DNA from: Euryodendron excelsum
Lineage: Eukaryota > Streptophyta > Magnoliopsida > Ericales > Pentaphylacaceae
Length of the DNA: 64,000 bases
Assembly (NCBI GenBank): GCA_033060915.1
Contig: CM065387.1
Coordinates: forward strand, 42,004,501-42,068,500
Direction of reading: 5' to 3'
The notes beneath the pieces are model-generated. The model was not told the DNA's origin. It was given only the letters and a program-made list of their open reading frames with translations, and searched no databases. The stretch's first letter is position 1. Each line of letters begins with the position of its first letter. This document shows, one piece after another, positions 13,801 to 26,279 of this stretch. Both the position numbers and the translations under genes were made by a program.

Positions 13801-14165
13801 ATTAGATGATGGGAGGCCTTTTGAGGTCATTCTAGTAAATTCACTAAAAAGGATTAATTTACTTTGTCATTGAAAATTTGAACCCCTCTGTCTGCCTGTC
13901 TCTCTCTCTCTCCCTAAATCAGTTGGAATCAGTCATGCCTATCAAAGCAAAAGGAGGGGCATGTAATAAAGAAAGGAGAAAAAGAAAAGAAAGCTAGCCC
14001 ATTGCCAAGGCATCTTTCAGTCACAAGTTGAAGCAAAAGTATCATCACTCTCCTCCCCAGATGAACTCCATTGCTATCTTTCTCCAGCTTCTTAATACTT
14101 GCAGTATTTTGGTTTGTTGTTCATGCAAGATCCAAAGAACCCACAAACAAGGTATGCTATTACAT

Positions 14166-14167
<2 letters not shown>

Positions 14168-14203
<36 letters not shown>
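14168..14203. repeat. (CT)n microsatellite
   Basis: Eighteen uninterrupted CT units, followed directly by CCAG. The tract inflates short open reading frames through it into Ser-Leu repeats, which are artefacts. Confidence 0.9.
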
Positions 14204-14205
<2 letters not shown>

Positions 14206-15141
14206 GTTTTTCCTATCATAGTAGAGATATATATCCTTATAGTACATAAACATGTTCTACATAGACCATCTTGTGCAGAGTTTGGTCATTTTGCTTTTGT
14301 AATACCACTACGTTCTATAGACCGCCACTCTATAATACTACTGTTATGCTTTGATGGAGGCCAGTTCAGTAGATTTTCCTTCATTTGTTACCAAAATATG
14401 TAATCAAACATTGACACATATTGTCATATTGAGTAAGCAAACTTGGCTTGGGTGGGAGTAGATTTCTTATTTGGGTTGAAGTCTGTGAACAATAAAGGAT
14501 ATTAGACAAAAAATAATAATTCTTCTTTCAAGTAGTCTGCAATAGCCTTATAGGACTCTTTATCATGCTCAATTTTTATTTTCTTTTTTGTATTTGTTTT
14601 TCCAGTTATGCTTATATATAGCTGATGATAATGCAAACAGAATACGAATTGGGGGTTCTTCTTAATCCTGATATTGGGCTTAGAGCCCAGAATTCCAATA
14701 ATGGAAAGCCCATCTCCTGGGCATTTGGTTTTTGAAATTAGTTGGGGCAGACCAAAAAAAAAAAAAAAACCTTAGTTGGCCTGACTGACTCTACATGAAC
14801 CAGTGAATTCAAATAAATTGACCCATTGATGGGCTTGGATTGGAGTTTGTGTGCAAGGATTGGGCTTGGCTGAAGAGTAGAGCTACAACAGTACAATGAT
14901 ATCTGGACTAAAAATCCTTATCTTTGACTCTTAAGCCTTGCTAGGATCAATAATTTGGTGATGGTAAAAAAAAGAAAAAGATGAAAAAAAAGAAACAAAA
15001 ATAATTTTTTTATTTTTGTTCTCTTTTCTCTCATATTTTCTTTTTTCTTTGCTTTTCCATTACCAAATCCGGACTTCAGACATAGTCTCATGGTGCCTAG
15101 ACCTTCACATGGTGAAAATGAGGAAGTGAATTGAGGATGAA

Positions 15142-15163
15142 ATATATATATATATATATATAT
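15142..15163. repeat. (AT)n microsatellite
   Basis: About eleven AT units in a row. No other feature is attached. Confidence 0.85.
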
Positions 15164-15757
15164 TCCAAAACCAAACTAGCTAGTAGATGCCCACATCTGA
15201 GGCTTCAATGTTTAAAGTGAAGAAAGAAATAATGAATGCTTAGAATGGAGTTCTAAGCACAAGATATTTGTTTACATTAATCCATGAAAGATCTAAGTAC
15301 ACTTACTATGTGTTGTAGAAGACACTTCTCCTCTCTTAAAAATAAATATATAAGCAAACTTGTACTTTTCCAAGAGGGTATCAAAGTAAGTCTGTATGTA
15401 TGCAAGATTAAATAGGATTATATTATTAGATATTCCTTTTTCTGATAATTAAGGATTGCATTAACATTATTTTCTCCCTAGATCTTGTGTTGTAGATATA
15501 ACATTTTTTTTCAACTTTGTTTTGGGAGATGGGTTTCTGTAGAACAAGTCAAAATTTTTTTTTATTTTGATTATTTTCTATTTTTCATTTGCTCTTAGAA
15601 TTTTGACAAAGTCTCAAGTTTATGTAATGATTTCACTGCTTTTCAGAATAGTAAGGTTGAAATTTTCAATGAGACTTTGGTTTCCTATTCTTGGAAATCT
15701 GACTCAAATTTTTTTAGAAAGTTGGACTAAATAAGAAAATGGGATATTGGTATTTGT

Positions 15758-15765
15758 TATATAAG
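15758..15765 (+). promoter_or_regulatory. TATA-box candidate upstream of the small basic protein gene
   Basis: TATATAAG lies about 190 bp before the ATG at 15957, a plausible distance for a plant core promoter with a 5' leader. The surroundings are AT-rich, so chance occurrence is possible. It would not be a promoter if the gene has upstream exons. Confidence 0.3.
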
Positions 15766-15956
15766 TGCTTCCATGAGGTGAGTTTCATATATGTCTATAT
15801 GTATATTTTCTACAGTGCATGCAAAAGCAAATAAATTACATAGCATGCATGGCACATCTTGTGTATATTCCTTTGCTTTTTACTGCAATCCGTGCAAAGA
15901 AACACATTCATCATGTCAACATGTTATGCAGTAGGAAGCCTTGGTATCAAAGAGCA

Positions 15957-16460
15957 ATGGAGATGGCCACATTGTGGAAATTCTTTTCCAAATCCGCCCA
16001 AATTCCCTCCTCGAATGCAACTTTATGGAAATCCATTTCCAGACCAACCGAGGTTTCTAAAACGAACACCACTAGAGAGAAACTAAGAAGATGCACCTCT
16101 CTAAAGGTTGCAACCTCATTTACGCGAGTTTGTTTATGTGCACCAATTTCTTCCTACACCGAGGTTTTCCAAGCTGAGATTCCTCCGAGGAGGAGCAATA
16201 GTTATCCGAGATCAAAACCATTTCCTATCCAACAAGAGAGAATTCCAAGCGCGAGAATTAGTACAGAAGGGAGGAGAATTTTCCGGGGAAAATCTTTGAC
16301 GGATGATGTTTTGATGAGGAGATTTGTTGTGGAAGAAGAGGCAATGATGCAGGTCAGGAGGAGGAATCAGATGGAGGTAATTAGGAGAAAGGCTGCCATG
16401 AGAAGGAAAATGCTTGGGCCAAGCCCTCTTAGTAGAATGGTTTTGGCTGAGGAAGAATGA
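15957..16460 (+). CDS. Small basic plant-specific protein, function unknown
   Basis: A single-exon open frame of 167 residues starting at [10 protein letters not shown]. The frame is also open upstream to an ATG at 15819, but the shorter start fits better because the protein then begins at the first of two similar blocks ([11 protein letters not shown] and [11 protein letters not shown], residues about 5-35). The C-terminal third is strongly charged and looks conserved: [20 protein letters not shown], then [20 protein letters not shown], then [15 protein letters not shown] recall this C-terminal signature from plant proteins of unknown function but cannot name a symbol. There is no signal peptide or membrane segment. 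A second frame is also open across 15957-16086 because of the internal repeat, but it lacks the conserved end. Confidence 0.6.
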   Translation: MEMATLWKFFSKSAQIPSSNATLWKSISRPTEVSKTNTTREKLRRCTSLKVATSFTRVCLCAPISSYTEVFQAEIPPRRSNSYPRSKPFPIQQERIPSARISTEGRRIFRGKSLTDDVLMRRFVVEEEAMMQVRRRNQMEVIRRKAAMRRKMLGPSPLSRMVLAEEE

Positions 16461-19015
16461 AGTTAACTAAGAAAAGCTTTTATGTTTTCTGGTGTCCAAG
16501 CAAGGAATTGTTGATATTTTCTTCTCCTCCATTTAATTGGCTTATAGTTTGTGGCTTTCGACTGCGGTTTTCTATTCTCTGATTTTCCATGAAATCAGCT
16601 GTACCAAATATTCGTTAAAATTAAAGATTTTGTAATTTGCCTTCGACTCAAAACTTTGCGCAATTTAAAATTTCAAGAATATGTCAAAAAGTGTCCATAT
16701 CATTAAAGTCTATGCAGCTGAATTTGGGTACATTTGAGCTAATAGATGAGAAATCTTATTCTCATGATATTGGAATAGAGTTGTGATCAAATTCCAATGA
16801 TGGGAAATCTTATATGACCTAACCGGTATGCTAAAAATAAAAAATAAAAAATCATGGATGATTCAAGGGACTAGACTTCTAATCTGTTTCCCTTTAGTTA
16901 ATATTTGATTTGGAACCTCCAAACATCTCCTAAAGAACCATGGTAATTAATTAGGTAAACAACCTCCTCTTTAGGTCACTAGGTTAACCCAGGCTAGCCT
17001 GCAATTCTAAGTTTAGAACCATTGCTTATACGCCACTCTAAATCATGTATATACACACACACATATGTATGCGTGTGTGTATGAGTGTGCCAAGAACTTC
17101 TGGAACAAGGATAGTGTGGTTTTCTCATATTGATCAATCATAACAAAAGGTAAAAAAATGGCTTGTTTACCCGACAATGATAGTTTTTGAAGTTAATACT
17201 GCTACAACAGTGGTTTTTATCTTAATTCAACGATTCATCAAAAATACTATTAAAGAAAATACTATTAGCAATAACGCTTCTTATCATATATTTTTTTCAC
17301 CTCTTTTTTGCATGAAAAAATGCACAATAGAAAGCGGCAAAGCACTATTGCTAACGAAACTTTTTCTAAAAGCATTATTAGTAATAGCGCTTTACATGAG
17401 ATGCTGTATTAAGTTCAAAACTACTTTTGTGACAGAATAAAGTGAAAAATACACTTTTACAAGATAAACAACTCTTAAAAAATTAAGTTGTTCGCTAACT
17501 AGTAGCTACTAACGTCTCCCCAGCACTCAAATATGTTTCCTCTTTCTTGTCAGACACCAATGTGTCTACTTTCAAAATTTTTATTCTCATATTTTTAAAA
17601 GTGAAAAAACTAAAGTCCATAAACACAATTGTTTCATATCGTTGTTATTTTCTGCGTAAAGAAAATAGTTTTTGAAAACTGATAAAACAATTTAAAACTG
17701 TTTCTTGAAAATGTAGTATTTATAGAAAAATTTTCTGAAAACAGTTTTTGAAAATAATTTGTCAAAAAGTTTTTGTTTTTGTTTTTTATTGTCTTTAGGA
17801 CATAAAATAATTTTTAAAAATGAAATCAAACGTGCCAAAGTGAGTATTTTCTAAGTTTGAGGTAGTGACGTGTTTAAGGAACCCTGTGGGCTTCACAATA
17901 GCACATTTCTAGAAAGATTCTACAAACAATTATTGAATTCTTTGTGTTATTTGCCAAACATGTTGCTACAATTGATAGGTAACAAGTCACGTCTGTTAAT
18001 CAGTATGTCTTCATACAGTTGATCAGATTGGTGAAGTCCATCATATAGTAAGTTCTGATCTTTCTTATTGATGATGAATGGCAAAATATAGATGAACTAA
18101 AATTGTGAGCCTTTTTTAATTGAGGCATGCCTTTACCACCAAATCATTAAGTTGGGAAACATGGAATATTGATAAACATTGTTGTCATCATAAAGCTAAA
18201 GAATTTAAAATAAGACACTTTTTAAACTAATTTCTTGTTAAATAAAACTTGTGAACAAACAATTCTGCAAATCTTAGATAATTTCACAATAAATTGCAGT
18301 GATAGTTTACCCTTTCTAATCTTCTAAATGCTCATTTTAATTTTATTATTCGTAATTATTATAATTATTAATTGGGAATTACACAAAAAATGGTGATATC
18401 CCCCATAGCCATAAAACCTTGATAAAATTGGGAATCGATACTTAATATAACTATTTAAAATATTCAGAGTGATTTAATGTTTTGGATCTGAAAGAACTTG
18501 AAATTAAAATCCAAGAACATTGTTTTTTTTTTTTTTTTTGAAATTGTGATTCAGCCACATTCACTTTTACAAAAATTGCCATTTAGCCATGATCAACAAA
18601 TGTACCAGTCATATATTGAGAATATATTATTAATTTTCAATAAAAATGTATCTTCTTTTAATACTTAATAGTTTAAGAGACTCGACAAGTACATAATGCC
18701 CACATAATTTTGTACAGTTTGACTAGTTCATTATTAATAATTGACTGGATCCTGAGTGAATCAAAATTAAAAAAAGGGCTGCTCAATTTTGCATTTCCAT
18801 TTTATTCATACATATCCTTTCTCTAGTTTTCATGTTCATTGCTTTGTTTTTGCTACAACGTCCCAAGAGCTTCATTCATGAATTTTTCTCCAGATCAAAT
18901 AAGGGTTACCTATGTTCTATTGAGCACAAGTATTATTTCGATGTAAAGAAAAAAAAAAAAAAATGCCTAATGCATGATTACACTCTAAAAAGTATAATCT
19001 AAAGTCCCTAAATAG
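16461..19015. other. Gene-poor spacer with repeat-derived sequence
   Basis: No gene is supported. Near 17260-17395 a short motif like ATTAGCAATAACGCTT occurs twice in direct and once in inverted orientation. Near 17640-17800 there are several GAAAACAGTTTTTGAAAA-like stretches. Both resemble remnants of small DNA transposons, but I could not define ends or target duplications. Confidence 0.4.
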
Positions 19016-20520
19016 TTGTTGTTAGTCCAATTAGGTTGTATATATGTTCTACTCTAGCATAATAAATGTATTAATAGGTGACTGTGGGTTTTGTGCAGGA
19101 AAATGGACGAAAAGTGGAGCAAAAAGGTCAAGTTGTGCAGTTACCGTACGTACGGTAGGAGACACCGTACGTACGGTGATTTAACCGTACATACGGTATC
19201 TCACACCGTACGCACGCCCCAATTCCAGATCCAAACTTCAGAGGGTATTTGGCGTAAGCTTCACCGTACGTACGGTGGTCCAACCGTACGTACGGTATAT
19301 CCCACCGTATGTATGCCTGCACCAAAGAAACCAAACTTCAGAAGTTGTGTTTTAGTGTATGCCTTACCGTACGTACGGTACGTTCACCGTACGTACGGTG
19401 AATAGTACTGTACGTACGGTACCAGTTGTGTCTACGCGAATTTTGCTGCATTATCACTTAAAAGAGGATGCGATTTTTGTATCTATCATCAGATATAGCT
19501 TAGATTTTCTATTAGGATTAGATATAGAGAGAGAAAGTGGGTTAGATATAGTTTTCCTTGTTATTTCCTTGCATTTTCTCGCACTTTTTTTGTAACAAAA
19601 CATCATTTTCTTCAACAATTAATGAGAAATCTTCAATTCTTCATACTTTTTTCCATGGAATCAAGTAGTTAAACATCTCTTGGATGTAATTGTGGAGATC
19701 TACCTAGGATTTGCATGGGCTTCAATGGAGGTATATGAATTCCAATGATTCATCCTATGTTTTCTCTAATTCTTGCTTCAATTGAGTTGTAGACACATAG
19801 AACACTTAGATTCATAATCTAGGTTGGTAATTGCTATGCACAATCTTGTAATTGGTATAAGAATTGCACAATTGAGGATTTGTCTCTAAGATTCCTACAA
19901 TGAACCAAAAATCTACACTCAATTGGACTTGAATTCAAGTGTTTATGGTCGAAATCCTCCGGGTCAAAGCTCCATGAAGTGAACCTTGGCTTGAGTTAAA
20001 CAAAACTCCATTGAAGACCTTGTAGAGATTTGGTAGATTGAAGCAATTGCATCCAAGCCCTTCCTTAATTGTTACAAATTTAGTATAATTGTTTTCAATT
20101 TCAATCCTAATTAGTTTAGTTTAGCAAATCACAATCTCTCACCATTCAATGATTTTTGGTCTTATTTTTAGAATAGTTTCAATTTGCTAAGTAATTCACT
20201 AATTCATCCCATTTGTTGGTTGTTTTGACTTGTGCCATGCCTATATTTGGCTCGATCTTTTGGGAGAACGATATTGGTACTTGCCGGTTTTTACTTCGAT
20301 CGACACCCGTACTCTTGCGGAGAAAGCTCAAAATCAACGTGCATTTGAAAGCGAATTAATGCACATGTGATAAGGTGATTTTCTCCCACATCTTGTGGGT
20401 CGATGTTCCTATCTATGTCACAACCAAAATACAAATTCGGCTTACCTTATAATTGAATTGAAAATTATTCTTGAGTTGGTGGAGTGCATCTAATCTTTTG
20501 CACTACCCGGATTTTTTTTA
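19016..20520. mobile_element. LTR-retroelement-like segment (probable LTR or untranslated region)
   Basis: There are no coding domains. After the palindrome array (19143-19420) comes a long leader-like stretch. It includes a TTTGGGAGAACGATATTGG motif near 20250 and a CGATCGACACCCGTACTCTTGC motif near 20300. Motifs of this kind sit in LTRs or leaders of plant Ty3/gypsy elements of the Tat/Athila type, from memory of such sequences. I could not find matching second LTRs or a target duplication, so ends and class are uncertain. Confidence 0.4.
19143..19420. repeat. Array of the 14-bp palindrome ACCGTACGTACGGT
   Basis: Ten copies. Perfect ones are at 19143-19156, 19164-19177, 19263-19276, 19283-19296, 19366-19379 and 19386-19399. 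Single-base variants are at 19184-19197 and 19407-19420, and more degraded copies are at 19205-19218 and 19304-19317. Each perfect copy is its own reverse complement and contains two GTAC cores. The copies are grouped in a higher-order unit of about 105-120 bp that also repeats the phrase CCAAACTTCAGA (near 19230 and 19330). Confidence 0.85.
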
Positions 20521-22285
20521 CTGATTATTTATATGGCTTTTCAGCTTTTTTTTGGGGTGTTTTTTTAATTGACATCAATTATCTACCTTTCTATAGGCTT
20601 TTAGTTTAAACTTTGAAAATTTTTTTTAACTAAAAATAAAAACTAAAAACTAGTAAAACCATCCAAAAGCAAAATAAAAAATTTCAATAAAAAGCTGATC
20701 TAAACGAATCCCTCATCGTACTTCTCTCAATGGTCCCTGAGACTACTTATTATTTTTGTCATCTCCCATACTGTAATGTTCCTTAACATTATAATATCAT
20801 CAATTCCCATATACTCATGTGATGGCGACTATAATTCTATTGACGTGTGCCACGTGTGCCATTAATGGAACCCTAAGAAGAGTTTTTATTTTTGTTTTAG
20901 GACAAAATTAATTGAAGGGTTTTCCTTTTTGGCCTTGATTAGCTTCTTTGTTTTTTTTATTTCTCTTTCTTTTCAAATTTTTTTTTTTTGGTTTTTTGCC
21001 TAAAACCTTGGTTTTCCTTTACCAAGATGAATCCCCACGAGACCATGCCAATTTTCATCAGGGCTATGGAATTCCTGAAACTTAAAGTCTTAAAACAATT
21101 GCTATCTCAGGTCTCTAACTGAAAAGCCTTTTGATGGCACTAAGCAACAAGAAATTAGTAGGAAGGAAGCAAATGTGATGTTTTGGTGTACCAATTTTGA
21201 TGGTACATGTTTGAAATATGATTAAAAAGTCTCTCCAAACGCAGTTCTATTAGGAAGATGACTAGAAAGGCAATTAGTTGATGTTAGACCCATAAATTGA
21301 TAGAAACCCATGCATGAGAAGAGAAAAATATGAATGAGAAGATTCAATCTCTTGCTACAAATACAAATAGAAAATGTTATTTTTTTAAAATTTTTTTACA
21401 GATAATCTTACTAGAATGATGTGACAATAATATTTTTATAATTAATGAGTGTTTAATTTAAAATGAGTAATTCTCCTTAAATCCTATTATTTTGGTAATA
21501 GTCTACACAAGTGTTTTGTTGTATATATAGTATTACCCAATACAAATTAGTATATTACTTGCACATTACCCTTTTCATGAGCATTTTAACCAATAATTCA
21601 CATAAGTTAAATTGGTATTTTGTGTAAAAGTTCTTTTACAGCTTAAATTTTTCTTTGAGAAAGGAGCTATGACAACCACTTATGACAAAGCCTTACAGTT
21701 ACAACATCAAATCACTCACAACTCATTTGTAAACATGCATCCTCAAATCCAGCAACATTCCCAAACAAATTATTAATTAGAACTTCCCCTTAATTACTAG
21801 TCTCCACTTTGCCGCATATATAAAACGGTTTCATTAATGTTGATAGAAACAATATTGACAAGCCAACCAGTTTGACCACAACAATCATCATCATTCTTAT
21901 GTGGCAGATGGATATTGTTTTCAAACACAACAAAACAAAAGGATAGATTTTCTTCAACATTATATATATTCTATACTACAAAGTAAACTCATTTGGTGGA
22001 GTTAGTGAAATTCTAAATTAAAAAAAAGTGGCCACTTTTGTCGAAATAACAAGAAGACCACCATAAAACAAACAAATTACTAACGTTGTGTATATTTTAT
22101 CTGACTTATAAATAAAATAATAAAATATTATTTCAAATTCATTAACTGCCTACTAATTTATAATTTATCTTTTATTTGCACAAAATAATCATCCACGTAG
22201 TAGGAACACTTTTCAAGTGTATATATTTGTATATATATATATATTTCCAAGCAGCCCATCATACTACTTGTAATACCTTGTCAAC

Positions 22286-22288
<3 letters not shown>

Positions 22289-22319
<31 letters not shown>
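22289..22319. repeat. (CT)n microsatellite
   Basis: About fifteen CT units. Read on the minus strand it gives an Arg-Glu repeat, which should not be taken as protein. Confidence 0.9.
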
Positions 22320-22320
<1 letters not shown>

Positions 22321-22806
22321 AAACCATGAAACCGTGTTTTGTCACATTTGAGTGGATGAAATTCTTCGCACCAAACCGAAGTCTCTGGCAGCAACTCAAT
22401 GACTTGATCAACACAAAACAAAATATTTGTAACCCTTACTTGCTTTGACCCTTGACTTTGCTTCATATTGAATTAAAGCTCCACGAAGCACTTAAATGGT
22501 GAATCATCTGTAATTTTCAACTAAATATTTCCATTCCTTAAATTAAGAAATGGAGTCTTTGAATCGTGTAAGTAACGCTAAGGAAGTGATATGCCATGGA
22601 TTCAATAAGGGAATGAGTGTTTTGAAACCTACCATGCGGAAGGACCTCCGGTTTTTCTCATTGACATTCTTGCTCAACACTGATGCAAGGTATCTTCTTC
22701 TCTTCAAGTAAATATTCAATATGGGCTTCAAAATATGTTTAGCCATACAAGCTATCAATGTCATGGATGAAAAACAATTATAATTGAGTACAATTGTTTT
22801 ATCACG

Positions 22807-23110
22807 TCACGTTGATATGGTAGAACAAGTCAATTACTCCATTGGCTCTATTAGTAACTGAAGTTTTGTCAACTCGTTAGTAATCAACAGGCTGACGTGC
22901 CCAAGCACCATCGAGTCCTCCATTGACTCCGTTTGTAACCATGAATTCTGTCAACCTAAGATTATAAGCAAGCTAACGTGTCCAAGAGCAATTAAGTCTT
23001 CCATTAGCTTTCATACTAACGATGGATTTTGTCAAATTCAAAATTATCAGCAGGGTGACGTATCTATGCATTATTAAGTTCTTAATCAACTTTTCTATCA
23101 ACAAAAGTTT
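22807..23110. repeat. Diverged 81-bp tandem repeat, a little over three copies
   Basis: Successive units begin at CATTGGCTCTATTAGTAAC (22840), CATTGACTCCGTTTGTAAC (about 22921) and CATTAGCTTTCATACTAAC (about 23002), with partial units on either side. Each contains a TTTTGTCAA or TTCTGTCAA stretch and a GACGT or AACGT motif in the same order. Divergence is high, so the array is old. Confidence 0.65.
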
Positions 23111-25008
23111 ATTAGTAGGTTTTCTCCAAGTCTTTGACAGGTGTAATATATTTGGCTCGTTGTATCACGTTGTATCCAATATTTCATGGGCATGCGTCTA
23201 TTGATGTTAATCCACATCAAGTTATTCTTTAGTTATGGCATTGTTATTCTTTAAGTATGGTAATTCATTATTACTTTTCACTATTTCTCTCGAGTCTCTT
23301 CTTTCCATTTACGAGCAACAATGTGTTCTTTTTGGCAGTAGTTTTATAGATTGTTGCCACTGGTGACCATACTTAATTTGGCGCAAATCATGTTCTTGTT
23401 ATTACTTTTTATTTTTTTCGATAGTAAAAGCACTTTTAAGGCTGGTTTGAGTGTAAAACTATTAATAACTTGGTTAAAATTTCCTACTTTTTTGGCAATC
23501 CATTACAATTATGTTTGCATGTACAAGAGTTATCATTATGGTTTATAATAAAACAGTAATGCATAAATCATATTCTTACCTTTGCATCTAAGATTGAGAT
23601 TGTTGAGGGCCAGCCTGGGCACAAGGGGTAGGGTGCTTCATTTTGACCTAGGTGTGAGATTAGAAATATGAAAACAAAAACTAGGCATTGATCAAGTGTA
23701 AATCTGTGTACATTTGATCATATCCTCAAACCCTTCAAGTGAGGAGAACCTCTGGCATTAGACTATTGCCTTTTATTTTTATTTTTATTTCAACATATAA
23801 GGTTGAGATTGGGAGCGACATAATAAAATATGTACAGTATTTACTTGCAGTAAAAAGCTCTTAATTCATATAACATAGGCTTTATGTGATGGTTGCAATG
23901 ACAATTTTGGTATCGCCTCCCAGCGAATGTGAAATTGTGAACATAGTCAGGCACGTGTATGCAGAGTGTTATAATGGCAGAACAATAATTATATATACAT
24001 ATTCACTCCTATATATTACTTTGTAGCAAACCCTGTGAACACAATCATGCATGCCTAACATGGTATGCAACTTTTCAGAGCAATATGATCTGATCAAATG
24101 GCTGGGACAGGAGTACTCAATGGCCCACAATCCACATCCTTATGCCATATGCATATTGATTATAAATCTACATAATTGCAATATGTATGGAGAATCAGAG
24201 GTAAATGAAGAGATTGTTATTATGTTTCAAATCAGTAACACACAAGTTATAATTGAACAACCTGGTACAAATGTGTATGTATATATATATATACATATAT
24301 TATTCCATAACAAGTGGGAGGCCGGTAATCATCAGTTCATGGTTGATTCTTGTGGGCTGATAGGGCCACTATAATCTTATGCAAGTGAACAACATTCCAG
24401 CAAGACTGGATTGAACTGGGTCATTAAAGGAAAGAAACCTGCAGGATTGGGGTGTCCTTAATTCAGTAGGACCATATGCTCTTAGTTATGCTTATTTATT
24501 TTATTTTTTACTTTGCTAACTTGATGTTTGGGTCAGTTTACGCATACTTAGACCAATCTCCAGACTTATGCAGTCTCTCGTTTCACACAAATCAAATAAT
24601 TATCAAACCAAAAACATTATGTTAGCTCCAAAGAATTAATAATACTGAAGAGATTTCGAACATTAGACTTTGGAGGAAGCTAAACTCCAAGCCTCAAATT
24701 TTAACCACCATCCACAGGGTAATGTTAGAACTTGCGATGGGAACTTTTAATAAGAAACAAACAAGTTGTATTAATTAGAACTTGGAAAAGCAATTAAAAC
24801 ACAAAAGGTTCTTTCAGAATTAAAGAGAGCAAAATACATATTAATAAAGTAGATAATGTGGAAGTAGTTGTCAGATTAATGAGACGCTGGCTATCTTTAG
24901 CAATTAAATGACAAGTAGAACCGATCAATGTTATAAGTTTTGTTTACTTGAAGTTCATGGGAAACTTGGCTGGTAAACGTTTGAAAAATATAGCATGAAT
25001 AAATAGGA

Positions 25009-25014
<6 letters not shown>

Positions 25015-25044
<30 letters not shown>
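25015..25044. repeat. (AT)n microsatellite
   Basis: A run of AT units about 30 bp long. Nothing else is attached. Confidence 0.8.
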
Positions 25045-25047
<3 letters not shown>

Positions 25048-26178
25048 GAGAATGGAGGATTAGTAAGTAAATCAACAGGGTCATATTGTTTATTTTATTT
25101 TAAAATAAAAGTAATCCCATGTCTCAAAGACCTTAAGAATTATTGTAAAACTAAACTTTGTAAATGATGTAAATAATGATATGTTGCGACAGATGTTTTG
25201 TGGTAGTCCATTAGTAGGTGAAACAACCAAATCAATTTAGAAGCATTAATTTAAGACATTTTAACTAGGAGTCGCTTTTGCATAAAGATTTGCAATAGGT
25301 TTTCATAAGCTCTACTCTTCACGTAACACGCATTCATTAATCAGTGATCAAGTATGATTTTTAAAAATATAAATCAAAGAATAATTTTAACAGCAGCATG
25401 TTTAAGCATTAGTTGCAACTAATGTTTTAGTCATCGCCGGATGTTAGTTTTTTCTTAGTTTTAAAATTAAAAGGTTAATTTTTTATTTTTAAAATTATAT
25501 ATAAATTTTAATTTAAAGAAAAATTTAAAAACACAAGTTTCTTTTTAATTGTTGGGTCATCTCAAAATTCAAATTCTTTTATTTAATAAAGATTAACGCA
25601 CATTTTTGACCACGTGATTAGAACTGCATTTACAAATCGAGTGACCACAACACAAAATAGCCGTTTGTGAATTAACTTTATTACTTGTTCTTAAAGTACC
25701 ATGTCAATCTTATTAGGTGGATTCCACGTTGGATTTGATAGATGTATTTGAGACAGATTTAATAGGAGTATTCATTACATTGTGAGACTACAAATAAGAG
25801 TGACATAAGTTTTTAAAATTTTTAATAATTTTTTTATGAGCACAAGTTTTTTTTTTTATTTTAGTAAACAAGCATGTGTGCCCGCGCTGCTGCCATTCGC
25901 ATTTGTAACTCTCCACTCTTCTTTAATTTTTTTCATGTTTTCGCTGATTATCATTTATATAAACGAATAAAATTTATATAATTTATACGAATTCGATGGG
26001 TAGTTAGTCGAAGTCTAGATAATTGCCGCCCAAACGTAATGATGATTAATTTAATCAAAAGAAAGGGAGCAACCAAACCGTTTAATAAGTGGGGAATTGC
26101 TGTCTAAATAGTCTTCCCATTCAAGTAAAGTTAGTTGAAGTTGGCCAAATGCCATCTTGAGTGAGAAAGTGGCCAACC

Positions 26179-26208
26179 TCTGTCTCTGTCTCTGTCTCTG
26201 TCTCTCTC
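26179..26208. repeat. (TCTCTG)n hexamer repeat upstream of the IQD gene
   Basis: Four TCTCTG-type units followed by CTCTCTC, about 100 bp before the presumed IQD transcript. Pyrimidine tracts like this are common near plant transcription starts, but no function is shown here. Confidence 0.7.
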
Positions 26209-26279
26209 ATTAAATCAAAAGAAAATTATAAAAACAAAAAAGGTGAAAGGTAGGAAGAAAAGTAAAATCCTGGCAAGCG

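Larger units (their letters stand above)
10844..15700. other. 3' region of the first gene and gene-poor spacer
   Basis: The first several hundred bases after the TGA at 10843 are probably 3' UTR, but I cannot fix the poly-A site. Further on there are poly-A and poly-T runs, a (CT)n tract at 14168-14203, an (AT)n tract at 15142-15163, and a repeat-like stretch near 12640-12790 with a GGGGAATTCGAACC motif. A short open frame from the ATG at 14061 has a hydrophobic start and then a GTATGC donor-like site, but no partner exon could be identified. No gene is claimed. Confidence 0.45.
20521..26279. other. Large gene-poor interval
   Basis: No coding gene is supported over about 5.7 kb. It holds a diverged tandem array (22807-23110), a (CT)n tract at 22289-22319, an (AT)n tract at about 25015-25044 and poly-T runs. 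The short open frames run through low-complexity DNA and show no domain that I recognise. Confidence 0.5.

Noticed and set aside
14061..14151. Signal-peptide-like first exon of a small secreted protein
   Set aside because: The more convincing hydrophobic frame has no ATG (a stop lies at 14062-14064). The frame with an ATG leads to no recognisable second exon, and the neighbouring CT tract distorts the reading.
19128..19405. Open frames rich in RTYG or TVRT repeats on both strands
   Set aside because: They are read-through of the 14-bp palindrome array. Both strands give the same kind of repeat peptide, as expected from a palindrome and not from a gene.
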